From positions 139,227 to 203,226 of the forward strand of contig CAJHNH020000221.1 of the NCBI GenBank assembly GCA_905116865.2: a stretch of DNA of 64,000 nucleotides, written 5' to 3'. Shown in pieces: positions 11,345-21,269 of the stretch. Position 1 is the first letter of the stretch; the number at the start of each line of letters is the position of its first letter. Under the pieces are notes generated by a model. That model was not told the DNA's origin and did no database searches. It was given only the letters and a program-made list of their open reading frames with translations. The position numbers and the translations under genes were made by a program. The stretch is from Candidula unifasciata (Eukaryota; Mollusca; Gastropoda; Stylommatophora; Geomitridae).

Positions 11345-11418
11345 ACACACATATAAGTGAGAGGAGTTAAATCACCTTTACTCACATCTGTAATTGTGTG
11401 GAGATAAACTGTCTTATC
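11345..11418. repeat. Minisatellite, right block
   Basis: About two further copies of the unit seen at 8042-8157, ending about 50 nt from the exon 10 donor site. Confidence 0.65.
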
Positions 11419-11468
11419 AATTCCACCTCACTCTGCATGTAGACATAACACACAATGGCAAGACATAC

Positions 11469-11764
11469 CTTATCTGTTCCATCGCTTTCCTCATGTAGAC
11501 TTTTAACTTCAGCAGCGGAACTTCTTTAGGTATTTTCAATACAGCTGCAGTAAAATGGCTGAGAAACTTCCGAATGGCTCTTGCAAATGCTTGGAACACC
11601 AAGCCACCAGTATAAAATGAGTTCAGAACAGGAGGTTGTGAAAAACTGGTGAGTCGTGCAAAATATGTCCCACATTCCACAAACTCTGACAAGAAGCTAG
11701 AAAGCATCTCTGGTGATGCCCCAGTGACGTGAAGTCCATCTCTAGTGCTGAAGCTAAGAGTTTC
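11469..11764 (-). CDS. TUBGCP6: TUBGCP6 exon 10
   Basis: This is the largest exon found and the strongest evidence for the gene. Minus-strand translation contains LHVTGASPEMLSSFLSEF, then ECGTYFARLTSF, then GGLVFQAFARAIRKFLSHF, matching human GCP6 VHVSGASPESISSLLSEV-EYGTCYTRLSHF ... KGLVFQAF almost residue for residue. The acceptor is TTTGTTTGTTAG and the donor AAG/GTATGT. It is 296 bp, enters in phase 0 and exits in phase 2. Confidence 0.96.
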
Positions 11765-11894
11765 CTAACAAACAAACAAAGCAATAGGTTATTGTTATTA
11801 CCATAGGGAGTCTTGCGAACAATAGGAAAACATGAAGTACAAGATACTTTTACCATACAAACTGTACACAATTTTTTGTAATGCTTTTCAAGAT

Positions 11895-12195
11895 TCTATA
11901 CCACTTCTTCTTCTTCTTCAGTATTCCAAGTCCTTGAGGTTCATTGCTGCAGATATCACCCGCTTCCATTCATCTCTCTGCCTGACCTTCTCTTTCCAGT
12001 CGGTGACACCAAGTGTTTGCAGGTCTGTCTGAACATTATCTCTCCATCTTCTTCTTGGTCTGCCTCGTGGTCTACGACCATTCATCTCCCTTGTGTATAT
12101 AGTTTTTACTCCTCGTCATCTGACATTCTTTCAATATGCCCTAACCATTTCAGTCTGTTAGCATTCTATACGACTAGAGTTTATTTTCCTTTTTC
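11895..12195 (-). mobile_element. LINE 3'-end fragment, minus strand
   Basis: Read on the minus strand the segment encodes a decayed LINE C-terminus of the RGRPRRRWRDNVQTDLQ and DWKEKVRQRDEWKR type, ending with a (GAA)n tail on the left (TTCTTCTTCTTC at about 11906). It lies in intron 9 just upstream of exon 10. Confidence 0.7.
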
Positions 12196-12224
12196 TCACT
12201 TTCCTTTCAAAGGTTGTTAGCATA

Positions 12225-12350
12225 CTTTATTGTGGTTTACAGCTAGGCTGAAATATTTCTGCCTTTTGGCCCAACAAATCCAACTTCAGCAAACCTCTAA
12301 ATATAGTTTATTACAACATGCTTTTCTGGGTGGCAGTAGGTCCAAAATAA
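12225..12350. repeat. Diverged SINE-like repeat
   Basis: It shares GGCTGAAATATTTCTGCCTT and CCAACTTCAGCA with a segment near 24.32-24.38 kb. Confidence 0.4.
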
Positions 12351-12373
12351 TAATCAAAACAATTTTTTGAGTC

Positions 12374-12745
12374 TTGGAGATGTGGTGTTACAAAACAATT
12401 CTTAGATTTCCCTACACAACAAAAAAGAGACACATAGTTTTGAATAAAGCGATAGCTCAAAGACAACTTATCACAAACATATGGAAGAGACAGTCATCAT
12501 TTTATGGTCATGTAATGAGAAGAAGAAAACTCAAAAAGTTGTGGCAATTGGAAAAGTTTGTGGGAAAAGAGACGCAGGAAGACAAGACGAGAACATTCTT
12601 GACAGCCTTTAGTCATGGCATGCAGCGGTGTCAGCACACGAAGTGATACATACTGTTGAAGATCACAGATTGTGAAGTAGCAATTTCGCCAGTTTATAAG
12701 GCACTGGTTGATGATGATTCTGATGATGACGATGATGAGGTCCAA
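12374..12745 (+). mobile_element. RTE LINE 3' end, plus strand
   Basis: The plus strand encodes AQRQLITNIWKRQSSFYGHV, matching the final domain of the RTE LINE at 35.5-38.9 kb (ARRQLITDIRRRQSSFFGHV). It ends in GATGATGATTCTGATGATGA, the RTE-type short tandem tail. Confidence 0.8.
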
Positions 12746-12876
12746 AAGAGGATCATGCAAACCAGCAAGGGAAAGCCTGAGTGCAGGCACTGAGGGTTGC
12801 ATGGCTAGTGAAGTCCCGATTAACTGTGCAAGTTAGGCTATTATTCTTCTTTTGTCCTACTACCAATGCCATAAAG

Positions 12877-13086
12877 CAGTGATTCCCAAACTGTGCGCTG
12901 CGGCGCCCCGGTGAGCCGCGACCTCCTCACAGGGGCACCGTGAAATATTCGAAGATACAGGTTTTTTTTTTTCTCTTACAAACAAATATTTGTACTTTTA
13001 TACTTACTTCATACTTTTTTAGGGCGCAGTGGAAAAATTTTAATTGAAAAAGGCGTTGCAACTAAAAAAAAGTTTGGGAAACACTG
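12877..13086. mobile_element. Non-autonomous hAT element (210 bp)
   Basis: Terminal inverted repeats CAGTGATTCCCAAACT and AGTTTGGGAAACACTG bound the element. An exact 8-bp target-site duplication, CCATAAAG, lies at 12869-12876 and 13087-13094. Both are diagnostic of hAT. There is no coding capacity. A relative lies at 29594-29766. Confidence 0.93.
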
Positions 13087-13235
13087 CCATAAAGTATCAC
13101 AGAGAGAAGCTAGATATAGTTTCCTGTCCTTTGCTAGCTGCACAGCACATGTTAATGTTATACTGCAGTTCTGTAGTGTCTTTTTTACTTTCATCGCCAT
13201 GTCTTTCTTGGTTGGTCTCTTGACTTGTAGCTTGC

Positions 13236-13405
13236 TGTTCTCCAGCTGCTGGCTGATTTTATTCCATTCAGATCAAAGGACGAAACCATTTGATTCTTTG
13301 ACATTCTTACATAAATCATTTACCAGCATTGTGTCTACAATTGTTTTTAGTTCTTCAATAATGACTCTGTCTCTTTTTGATTTTCCTGCCACATTTCTAA
13401 TACCT
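13236..13405. repeat. Interspersed repeat shared with 51.99-52.15 kb
   Basis: The segment from AGCTGCTGGCTGATTTTATT onward is similar to CAGCTGCTGTCTGATTTTGT at about 52.0 kb over roughly 160 bp. The class is unknown; it may be a LINE coding fragment. Confidence 0.4.
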
Positions 13406-13684
13406 CTGACCTCAAATGCTGCAATTTTTCATCAATGCTTTTCTAGGACTGTCCCTGTCTGGCAAACAGGAGATTTATCAGCTGCTTTTTTTTTGGTGTG
13501 CATGTTGAAATTCTGATGCCTCAAAAGTCATGCTGTTTGGTGGTTGGAATATTTATCAGTGGGGGTTTCAACACACATTTGCTGTTCCAGTAGGTCAGCA
13601 TGTTAGCCACTGTGTTGGAGCAGCTTTATCTACATAGGAGTCCATGGGGAAGTGGTCAAGTTGTTTTATTTCAGTAGTACTCCA

Positions 13685-13865
13685 CTGCTTTCTTAACAGT
13701 CAACTCTTGACACTTCCGTCGAAATCAATGCAAGGCGCCCCAAGCTGGAATCTAACTGGACACCTCGGAATTATGAAGCAAGTTTGCAAGGCCTAAGTCA
13801 CAGATCATCATCATCATGTGTCCTGCCAACTGGCATAGGCCTTAAATAAGAGCAATTTATTGCAT
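13685..13865 (-). repeat. SINE-like head joined to RTE-type 3' tail
   Basis: The left part resembles a tRNA-derived SINE head on the minus strand. The right part (ATCATCATCATCATGTGTCC...CTGGCATAGGCC) resembles the extreme 3' end of the RTE LINE (ATCATCATCATCAGGTGCC...CTGGCGTGGG). A SINE that shares its partner LINE's 3' end would look like this. Confidence 0.5.
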
Positions 13866-14094
13866 AAGTCAAAGATGCCATAATAAAGGTTTGTGTAAAT
13901 TTACTCTTTATTTTCTAAATATGACTATTATAAAGTGTGGGCTATAGCAGAAATTCCAAAGTAAGAAGACTCCACAGATCTTAGTTAATCAGGAACCATT
14001 GTTGTATAGCTAAGAGCAACACCGAAGAAATATGTTTAAGCATCTTTAGAGGTATGGCAACTATGAAGTAATGATAGGAGTTAGTCTCTTCTTC

Positions 14095-14375
14095 ATCTTC
14101 TTCTTCGCATTCACCAGCTGTAAACTCTGGTAGAAAGTTCTGGTTGTTCGTCCACTTATGGACTGTAGTCCCGTTCCAGAACCTGAGTGTTGCATGTGCA
14201 TTCATTTTACAGATCTGACTCATGTGTATGCAGACTGTTGGTTGCTTGCCTCTCAGGCAGATGCACTCCTTCGAAGGAAGCTCCCAATTAGTTGACTCTT
14301 ATGACATGCTTTTGGGTAGGCAGTGGGTCAATTCTTGTTGTTCCTACAATGGGGCCCCGGAACCCACACAGGAAA
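14095..14375 (+). repeat. SINE-like repeat, family C
   Basis: A full copy, from CTTCTTCGCATTCACCAGCT to GGGGCCCCGGAACCCACACA, and one of the best preserved in the window. Confidence 0.78.
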
Positions 14376-14689
14376 TAGGAGTAAGAGAGAATGATAATGA
14401 GTTATGGAAAATATTTGTAGGGCACAATACAACTAAAGATTGTGTAATAAAAATACAAACTGCAATGCAGAAAATGGGAAGTATGATACAAATGTGAAAA
14501 TAACATGAAGCAAGTGAAAATTTGTCAAGTTCACTTATGATATAGCAAACATATATCTCACGTAAATGCAAGACAAGCCAGAAAGCAAACAACATAGAGG
14601 CAAACCTGTAACCCCATGGACAGCAGACAAGTCCAAAAAATTATCAATGGAACATGACCTAGTTTTTACGGGGGAACTACCGTGAAACT

Positions 14690-15100
14690 AAATAGTTATG
14701 CTGATCTTTACTTAAAAAAAAACATTGATATCTTATTTTCACCTTCAAAGAAAGGCAGACAAATTTGCAATCTTATTTTTATCTTAAAAATGCAACCTTA
14801 CTTTCACCTCATTTAAAAAAAATGAGAATTTTGCAGTCTCACTTTCACTTTAAAAAAAATCTGTGTTGCAGTCTTACTTTCACCTTCAAAGAAGCAATGT
14901 TGCAATCATATTTTTAAATTTTAAAAAAAAAATTATCTTCAACTTTTACAATGAAAAGCAGTTTTCTAACTTTCAATTAATATAACAAAACACTTGATCT
15001 TATTTTTAACTTCTACAAGAAAGTTCACAATCTTACTTTCAAGGAAATGTATAAGGAAATGCACAATCTTACTTTTTAAATTATACAGCCAATGGCTCTA
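14690..15100 (-). repeat. Degenerate minisatellite rich in GTAAGA, after exon 9
   Basis: Loosely repeated units of about 40-60 bp. Read in gene orientation they repeatedly contain AAAGTAAGATTG or GAAAGTAAGACTG, close to the 5' splice-site consensus. Good examples map near 14800, 14873, 15030 and 15069. The block begins about 12 nt past the exon 9 donor, which is itself weak (CAG/GTTTGT). Confidence 0.65.
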
Positions 15101-15112
15101 TCTTTCACAAAC

Positions 15113-15320
15113 CTGACTAAATGGAAACAACAATGATGGAATGCCTGTCAACATCAACAGAATATTTTGTAAAAGAACAACAGGCTGGACTGTCACCAGC
15201 GGTGGGACACTGGCCTCAGAAGATAAGATTGCAGATACTCTCTGCCTCAGCTGAAGCAGCAGATCAAACACATGGGGCCCAGCTTCTGTCAGGTGGGGTT
15301 TCTCTGTGGGTCCTGGAGGG
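15113..15320 (-). CDS. TUBGCP6: TUBGCP6 exon 9
   Basis: Minus-strand translation includes PTEKPHLTEAGPHVFDLLLQ and VVLLQNILLMLTGIPS, matching GCP6 EEPYLTEAGRDAFDKF and VLVKECELVKDVLNVLIGV. This is the start of the GRIP1 domain. The acceptor is TTTGCCAACAG and the donor CAG/GTTTGT. It is 208 bp, enters in phase 2 from exon 8 and exits in phase 0. Confidence 0.93.
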
Positions 15321-15480
15321 CTGTTGGCAAAAGACAAGACATAAATCCAGTTTTTTTAGTTTAGATGATTTCTAGAATAGTAGAAACACTACAGAAACAA
15401 TGGTTAAGAAGCTAAATGAAGAGGGGAAAAAGACAAACAGAATGCAACTGACCCATCTGACCTAAGTCTTTATCACTGAG

Positions 15481-15772
15481 GGAGCTGTCGTGGTGCAGCG
15501 GCTACATGCTCGCCTGTTAATCAGAAGGTCATGGGTTCAGGTCCTGACACAGGACTTTTTTTTTTAATTACCTAGGCTGCCAAGCTCACCCATATTTTAA
15601 TGGGTATAGGGTAAAGTCCTGGGAGGTAAAGGTGGCCAGCTTGATATTGACCACATCACCCACTGAGTGCCGATTGATCTCTAAAATATGGGTCTAACCT
15701 CATATGCCCAAAACGCGTGAAGGAATGGAAAAGGGACCTTTATCAATTAACTTTATCTATGAATAAACCAGT
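15481..15772 (+). repeat. tRNA-derived SINE, family B (reference copy)
   Basis: The head has an A-box-like GTGGTGCAGCGGCTACATG and a B-box-like GGGTTCAGGTCCT at RNA polymerase III promoter spacing. A body follows with CCCACTGAGTGCCGATTGAT and a terminal GGAATGGAAAAGGGACCTTT. Minus-strand copies lie near 7.8, 32.2, 51.85, 52.85 and 62.5 kb. Confidence 0.85.
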
Positions 15773-17480
15773 GTGACTCATAAGCTAACCGGTAAGCTAC
15801 CAGGAAGCTCATCGGAAATGCATTAAATAGGGGTAAACAGAGTAAGGAAGAGATATAGCAAAGTGAAGCATTAATGAAAGAACAGAAAAGTCAGAACATG
15901 TAACCAACTCAAGCTATTCACTTTTGAGTGACGAAGTCAGGCCAGAACACTGTAATTGGACGTCCACTCATGCCTGTTAACCTGTGAGGTGCATAAGTTT
16001 AAATGGCAGGAATGTCAGGTTGGTGAAACACTGTATTGTCTCAACAGTCTTACCAGCAACCACCCGTGCTCTATATTACAGGATGTGAGCTGTTTCAACG
16101 ACCCATAACATGTACAACTGGCCCTAATGCCAATCTCACACAATAAACCTAGGTCTGATGAGAGAGTGCATTCTACACCTCTCTAGCGTAGACCAGCCTG
16201 ACTAATTGTCACGAGACGACCTCAGTGGTTCCAGAAGTTAGTACTTGTAATAAGTTCTTCTGGTTCTAAAGAGACAGGATTATATTTACTCTGCCCTTTA
16301 CCCTAATATCACTTTAAACCAAATTGATTTAAATTGTTACCAGTCCTTCTCCGAGACCAAGCCACTGCGCTTTGTTTAAAATTACCTAACACTACGTAAT
16401 ACAGCCCGCTGGTTCAGACTAGGGATGTTAGGTTTGATTCTCACGTCAGTGTCAGAATGTTATCTCCTAACACAGACTGAGTGGGGCCCTTTTGAACAGG
16501 GGAACTGAGAGTGGACTAGTAGAGATTGTGGCGACCAGAGGCTGGAGTTCGCAAGTCAGTGTAATTCTCCGGAGAACAGGTGGTTGCCAATTAGGAATGT
16601 TTGATCCTGGTCAAGTAGGAAACTCAATGGCTTCACTGACAGTCTTTTAACACCCGCCAGTTAGATTCGTTGTAAACTAGATTGGGTCACTTAAGAATGT
16701 TTGCTCTAGGGATGTCAGTCCAGAATTGACTGACAGGCCACTTGTTAGCTAATTTGATCTGATAGGTACTTCAGAGGCGTGGCTTAAGTCATCGTCTTGA
16801 GGGTTGGGTAGAACCGAGTAAAGGGAGGAGTTTAACCTTTGAGACAGTTAGATTGTATACTTCGAGCCTTTGGAATTGCCGTCACATCGCAGCTAGCAAG
16901 CAACAAACACAGGTCGACGTAAAGGTATTTTACGGTCGGATGCTGGTTTGGCGATTGATGGAAAGTTCCCAGGTGAATATTAATTTTAATCTTGTATACA
17001 TAGGTTAGGGAGTTAAGCTTAGTCTATACTAACTTTTCCTAATTTGTCTGCACATTCTGCTTGAAATAGTTCTTTGTGAGTATTCAGTATCTCAGTTAGG
17101 GAACTGCTAAACTATTCCTATTTCTTGGATGTTTGTGTCACATGTTTTTCAGTGTATGTTTTCATGTGTATAAAATAAGATGTGAACAATGACATTTGCT
17201 ATAATGAAATGTAATTATATTGTTTCATGGTCAACCCAAAACATGTGCTTGGATTGTGAGAAATCCTGCCCATATGCGCAGAGTTTTAATAGCTCACCAT
17301 GTGCTCCCTGGAAAGACAATATTCCAGACATCATGCACATATAACATGGTGGGAGTTTTCAGCACATAACCTGCTCCACGTGGTCATGTAATATCAATGT
17401 CAGCCAGTTGTTGGAAGTCTGAGTGATGACGGACAACAGACTTAGAAAGTCAACTATCATGACATAGCATGAAGAGGGAA
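15773..17480. other. Unassigned intron 8 sequence
   Basis: No host exon, long reading frame or convincing terminal repeat was found. Composition is less AT-rich than neighbouring introns, so it may be the body of an old element. Confidence 0.4.
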
Positions 17481-17484
17481 GGCA

Positions 17485-18105
17485 GGATATGTGACGTCCA
17501 TGTAAGACAAAATACCTTCAGACTAGACTGGAGAGGATGTGGAATATGAGGAGGAGTGATGGGATATATTTTATTATTATATGTTACAATAATTGATACA
17601 TGTATTCTTAGTGTAAGTCAAGATACTACACGTATGTGTTTGTTTCCATGATTACAGCGCCCATGTGACGATCAGTCCATGAAAGAGACTACATTGTGTT
17701 AGACTCGGCCAGCTGGGAACGATGTGGAGAACGATGTGGAGAACGAGGTGGGAATGAAGTGGAGAATAAGCTGAAACAGGCAGAAAACAGGCAAGAAAGA
17801 GTTGGACAAGCTTGACAGTTCTTCACGGCTGTCAGAGGCTTATAAGTTAAGTTAACATCTTTTAAGTTAACATATCACCATCATCACACCACTCTAAACC
17901 CCGGAGCTGTTTTCTCGCTGAAGCTATCACTATCATCACCTTAACCAGTCACTGTTTGTGTAAATCAACAAACTGGGAAGTTCATTGTTAGTAAATAAAG
18001 CTGTATGTCAAGTTTTATCCTGCATCAGTTTTTGTAATTCCAAATGTCTGTTCTTACAAGTTTAATTAAACTATTAAGATAGAATACCATTTGGTGGGGG
18101 CTCAA
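17485..18105 (+). mobile_element. Possible LTR with adjacent primer-binding site
   Basis: The segment has an AATAAA at 17994-17999 and ends ATACCA at 18089. After a 2-nt spacer comes TGGTGGGGGCTC (18092-18103), the form expected of a primer-binding site complementary to a tRNA 3' end (GAGCCCCCACCA). The left border was not identified, no second LTR was found and no gag or pol is visible. The call rests mainly on the primer-binding-site-like motif. Confidence 0.35.
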
Positions 18106-18559
18106 TTAATATGATAATAATTCTTTAATTATTCATAATAACACCGGGAGAAGGTAGAAGACGGAGGAATCATTTGCCCTCTCTAATAATTCATTAAATA
18201 TAATGATAGACATCTAAAATTCCTTTCCTTCTCTTGTGGGTACCAAGTTCAGCTAATGTTAATGTACTTAACGAGCCAATATGGCTGTTTTCTTGGATAT
18301 CCAGGACTTTGTCTGAGAGCAACATAGCTCAGATTTTAGTTCGGTTAATCTGGTGGAGGGAATGTGTTGAGAGGAAAATCTCTACTCAACTTATAAACAT
18401 TTAATCCACCGCGTCACGTCACACTAATCATCAATGACAGGTCAGCTAGCGTGTAGCTAGACCTGGGTCCAAAAAGTTATAACAATCATTTAACAAACAA
18501 ACCAAAAAAAGTGAGTAAGTAATTACTATCCAATCCATTCCCAAGTATAGTGCTTTGAC

Positions 18560-18678
18560 CTGGGTTCTGTAAGAGCTCTTTCCCAAATCGAGTCATCGCT
18601 CTCTGAAGTGTCACCAATAGTAATCACAGAGCTGGACATGGAAGCACTACCACTGCCAAGTCCTGACTCCACTGACAT
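18560..18678 (-). CDS. TUBGCP6: TUBGCP6 exon 8
   Basis: Minus-strand translation is serine-rich (SGLGSGSASMSSSVITIGD) and ends DDSIWERALTEP, which aligns with GCP6 VDLWEAALTYE just upstream of the GRIP1 domain. It looks like a disordered linker. The acceptor is CACATCTCAG and the donor CAG/GTCAAA (weak). It is 119 bp, enters in phase 0 and exits in phase 2. Confidence 0.82.
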
Positions 18679-18719
18679 CTGAGATGTGGAAAACTTTCAT
18701 GACAAAAGGTACAATAATA

Positions 18720-18935
18720 CTTTTTAAAGGTTAAAGGTTAAAGACAAGAGGATCAACTTCATTGCACCTGGTTTTATATCCTCATAAAGCATTAATTCCG
18801 TGGCTCCGGCAACGATCCCAAGGGATCTCTGTAAAAACTGCACTCGGGAAATGAACAACCCAGCCATGAAATGAACCCATGGCCTTCAGAGCACGAGGCA
18901 AATGGCTTGACCACTTCGCCACGCAGATCCCCAAT
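18720..18935 (-). repeat. tRNA-derived SINE, minus strand
   Basis: On the minus strand the head starts near 18932 with GATCTGCGTGGCGAAGTGGT (A-box-like) and has CATGGGTTCATTTCATGG (B-box-like). A degenerate body follows, ending in ATTATTGTACC. No close relative was noticed in the window. Confidence 0.7.
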
Positions 18936-18999
18936 AATACTTTCTTCTTCTATCTAACTACTGTCCTTCTTTGGTTAATGCTGTTGGCTAATGATAGGT

Positions 19000-19335
19000 T
19001 TCCGGGATAGTGCTTGTTCGTTAGCTTCTTACCTATAAGAATTCCCCATGTCGTTTTTCATGCAACATTCTGGGGTAAAAAAAACTGACCCACTGCTCCC
19101 CCTCCCCACCAACAACAAGCACATCGTAAAAGGCAACTAATAAAGGGAGTGGATCTGCTTGAGAAATGAGGAATTAAGAGTCTGCATATAAATAAGCCAG
19201 ATATGTAAAAACGGATGTGCATGCAAACTCAGGTTCTGGAAGAAGACCAAATCTAGAAGTGGATAAAGAACCAGAACTTTCAGCCAGAGTTTACAGCAGG
19301 GGAATACTAAGAAGAAGAAGAATACATAAATTAAC
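19000..19335 (-). repeat. SINE-like repeat, family C, minus strand
   Basis: Family-C hallmarks in reverse, ending on the right with a (GAA)n tail (GAAGAAGAAGAA near 19310-19322). Confidence 0.7.
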
Positions 19336-19654
19336 GAGAGAGTAAATGCCACCCCACAATTTAAGCCTGCATACGATAGGAAGGTAACACTCCAGTTAAG
19401 TTGGCTTCTCTGAGAATAACTGTCAGGATTTTAAACTGTTATTTAAAAATAAGTATTCAGTGTTCATGTGGCATCTTAAAATGTTTAGAAAAGTCGAACA
19501 TTTTGTATGACAGTGTGGCTCAGAACGGCATTGAGAACCAACACCATAAAGAGAGGGTCACTGCAGCGACTGCAATTGTACTTGAACATGATTCAGATGA
19601 CATGGCAGGAGACAATATCATCTAGACATCATTAGAGCTACAAATGCACAACAA

Positions 19655-20197
19655 TCCCTACATACAATTATTCTTATGCCCAATGCCAAACTTTCCTTAC
19701 ATACACAACAGTTCATACATAAAATTATTCTTATGCCTAATGCCAAACTATCCTTACATACACAACAGTTCATACATAAAATTATTCTAATGCCTAATGC
19801 CAAACTATCCTTACATACACAACAGTTCGTACATAAAATTATTCTTATGCCTAATGCCAAACTATCCTTACATACACAACAGTTCGTACATAAAATTATT
19901 CTTATGCCTAATGCCAAACTATCCTTACAAACACAACAGTTCATACATACAATTATTCTCACACCTAATGATAAACTATCCTTACATACATATCAGTTCA
20001 TATATACAATTCACACATACAATTAATCTTACATATAATGCCAAACTATCCTTACAAACACAACAGTTCATACATACAATTATTCTTACACCTAATGCCA
20101 AACTATCCTTAAATACATTTCAGTTCATATATACAATTCACACATACAATTAATCTTACATATAATGCCAAACTATCCTTACACATACACAACATAC
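19655..20197. repeat. 57-60-bp minisatellite, left block
   Basis: About nine copies of a unit like TGCCAAACTATCCTTACATA followed by CACAACAGTTCATACATA. The array is interrupted by the Merlin element and continues at 21270. Frames such as MPNAKLSLHTQQF are repeat translations. Confidence 0.9.
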
Positions 20198-20269
20198 GGA
20201 GTTCTCTCCCTTGGCCGCACTGCAAACAGTGATCGGAAAAGCCAACGAAACAAACGACACACTTACCTA

Positions 20270-20411
20270 TCATCATACGGTTGCGTGTAGGGCTGCGTAC
20301 GGCTGCGTGAGGCATCGTGAAGGGATGCGTGGTCATCATATGGTTGCGTGCAGGGTTGCGTACGGTTGCGTGAGGCATCGTGAATGGTTGTGTAGTCATC
20401 ATGCGGTTGTT
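20270..20411. repeat. 63-bp direct repeat inside the Merlin element
   Basis: About 2.2 tandem copies of a CG-rich unit beginning ATCAT-CGGTTGCGTG with GTGAGGCATCGTGAA, directly before the telomere-like tract. Confidence 0.85.
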
Positions 20412-20540
20412 GGGTTAGAGTTAGGGGTAGGGTTAGGGTTAGGGGTAGGGTTAGAGGTAGGGTTAGGGGTAGGGTTAGGGTTAGGGGTAGGGTTAGGGGT
20501 AGGGGTAGGGTTAGGGTTAGGGGTAGGGTTAGGGTTAGAT
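20412..20540. repeat. Interstitial telomere-like TTAGGG/TAGGGG repeats
   Basis: About 20 alternating GGGTTA and GGGGTA units on the plus strand. They resemble the metazoan telomere repeat but are degenerate and internal. Position 20535, at its edge, supplies the TAA that ends the transposase frame on the minus strand. Confidence 0.9.
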
Positions 20541-21224
20541 GTTAAAATTTTGACGTGGGGTTTCGAAATACTGGCCGACAATCTGATGTTTGTGGGCGTG
20601 GCGCCACTGAAATTCTGCTAAATATGATGCCAATAGTGCGCGGCTGGTGCCCAATCGTTGGCCAATTGTGCGTTTCACCAGCATCCAGAGGCCCTCAATT
20701 GTTTGTGTGTGTATGTGACTGTGTACGGCGTCGACGAAGTCGGTCTGGTGGACTACTACCTCGTGCAGATAGATGCCATGCCGTAAGTTTGCCACGTTGC
20801 TGTAGCCTCGCCAAGCGTCAGTCACGATAGTCGTTCCCGGCAGGACGCGATCTGTTATGATCCTCTCCAATGTCGTCGCATCTCATCTTTGCACAAGCTC
20901 CAAGTAGCAACGGCCAGTGTGACGCTCTACTAGCCCTACGACCCAACGACCGTGACTGGTGCGACCGTGCTGATACTTTCGTCGGAAGAAGTAGCTCTCG
21001 TCTACTTCAACCACGATAGATCTGCCGGCCTCATCGAGTCCTCCCAGCTCCACGGTATGTCTCAACAGCCAATTATAGCATTCTTGCCGGAAATAATTGT
21101 TGTAGTTTACAATGGTGTGCCAGGACGTGAGTCTGCCATGTTGCTTGTGTCGTTTGTTTCGTTGGCTTTTCCGATCACTGTTTGCAGTGCGGCCAAGGGA
21201 GAGAACTCTGACTAAGTCGTCCAA
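20535..21224 (-). pseudogene. Merlin/ISXO2-like transposase, one in-frame stop
   Basis: This is a DDE transposase of the IS1595/ISXO2-like family, which catalyses cut-and-paste movement. The catalytic triad is visible in VEVDESYFFRRKY (first D), IVTDAWRGY (second D) and HTQTIEGLWMLVKR (E). The frame is continuous except for a TGA at 20883-20885 (LVQR-stop-DATTLE). No ATG opens it, an in-frame TAA lies just upstream, and the N-terminal zinc-binding part of full-length family members is missing. The first residues are encoded within the inverted repeat and the stop codon lies in telomere-like DNA. It is probably inactive. Confidence 0.9.
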
Positions 21225-21269
21225 GGCTTTTTATTCTTCGTCCGGATTTTACAGGTGTACCCAACATAC

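Larger units (their letters stand above)
20198..21261 (-). mobile_element. Merlin-type DNA transposon in a minisatellite
   Basis: CAACATAC at 20190-20197 and 21262-21269 is an 8-bp target-site duplication, the size expected for Merlin. A perfect 63-bp inverted repeat lies at 20199-20261 and 21146-21208. The right end extends about 53 bp beyond its arm (starting GGTACACCTGT on the minus strand) but the left does not, so the left terminus appears truncated. The minus strand carries the transposase. The left internal part holds 2.2 copies of a 63-bp repeat and telomere-like DNA. Confidence 0.85.

Noticed and set aside
19618..20153. Cysteine-rich repetitive frame on the minus strand of the 58-bp array
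   Set aside because: It repeats exactly with the minisatellite period and has no start, signal or splice context. It is not a toxin- or conotoxin-like gene.
20399..20621. Open frames through the telomere-like tract (PNPNPT and GVGLGLGV)
   Set aside because: Pure translation of TTAGGG/TAGGGG repeats. An antifreeze- or silk-like protein is not supported.
20535..21224. Bacterial insertion sequence or horizontal transfer
   Set aside because: ISXO2/IS1016-like transposases are also the eukaryotic Merlin superfamily. Insertion in an intronic minisatellite with an 8-bp duplication fits Merlin without recent bacterial transfer or contamination.
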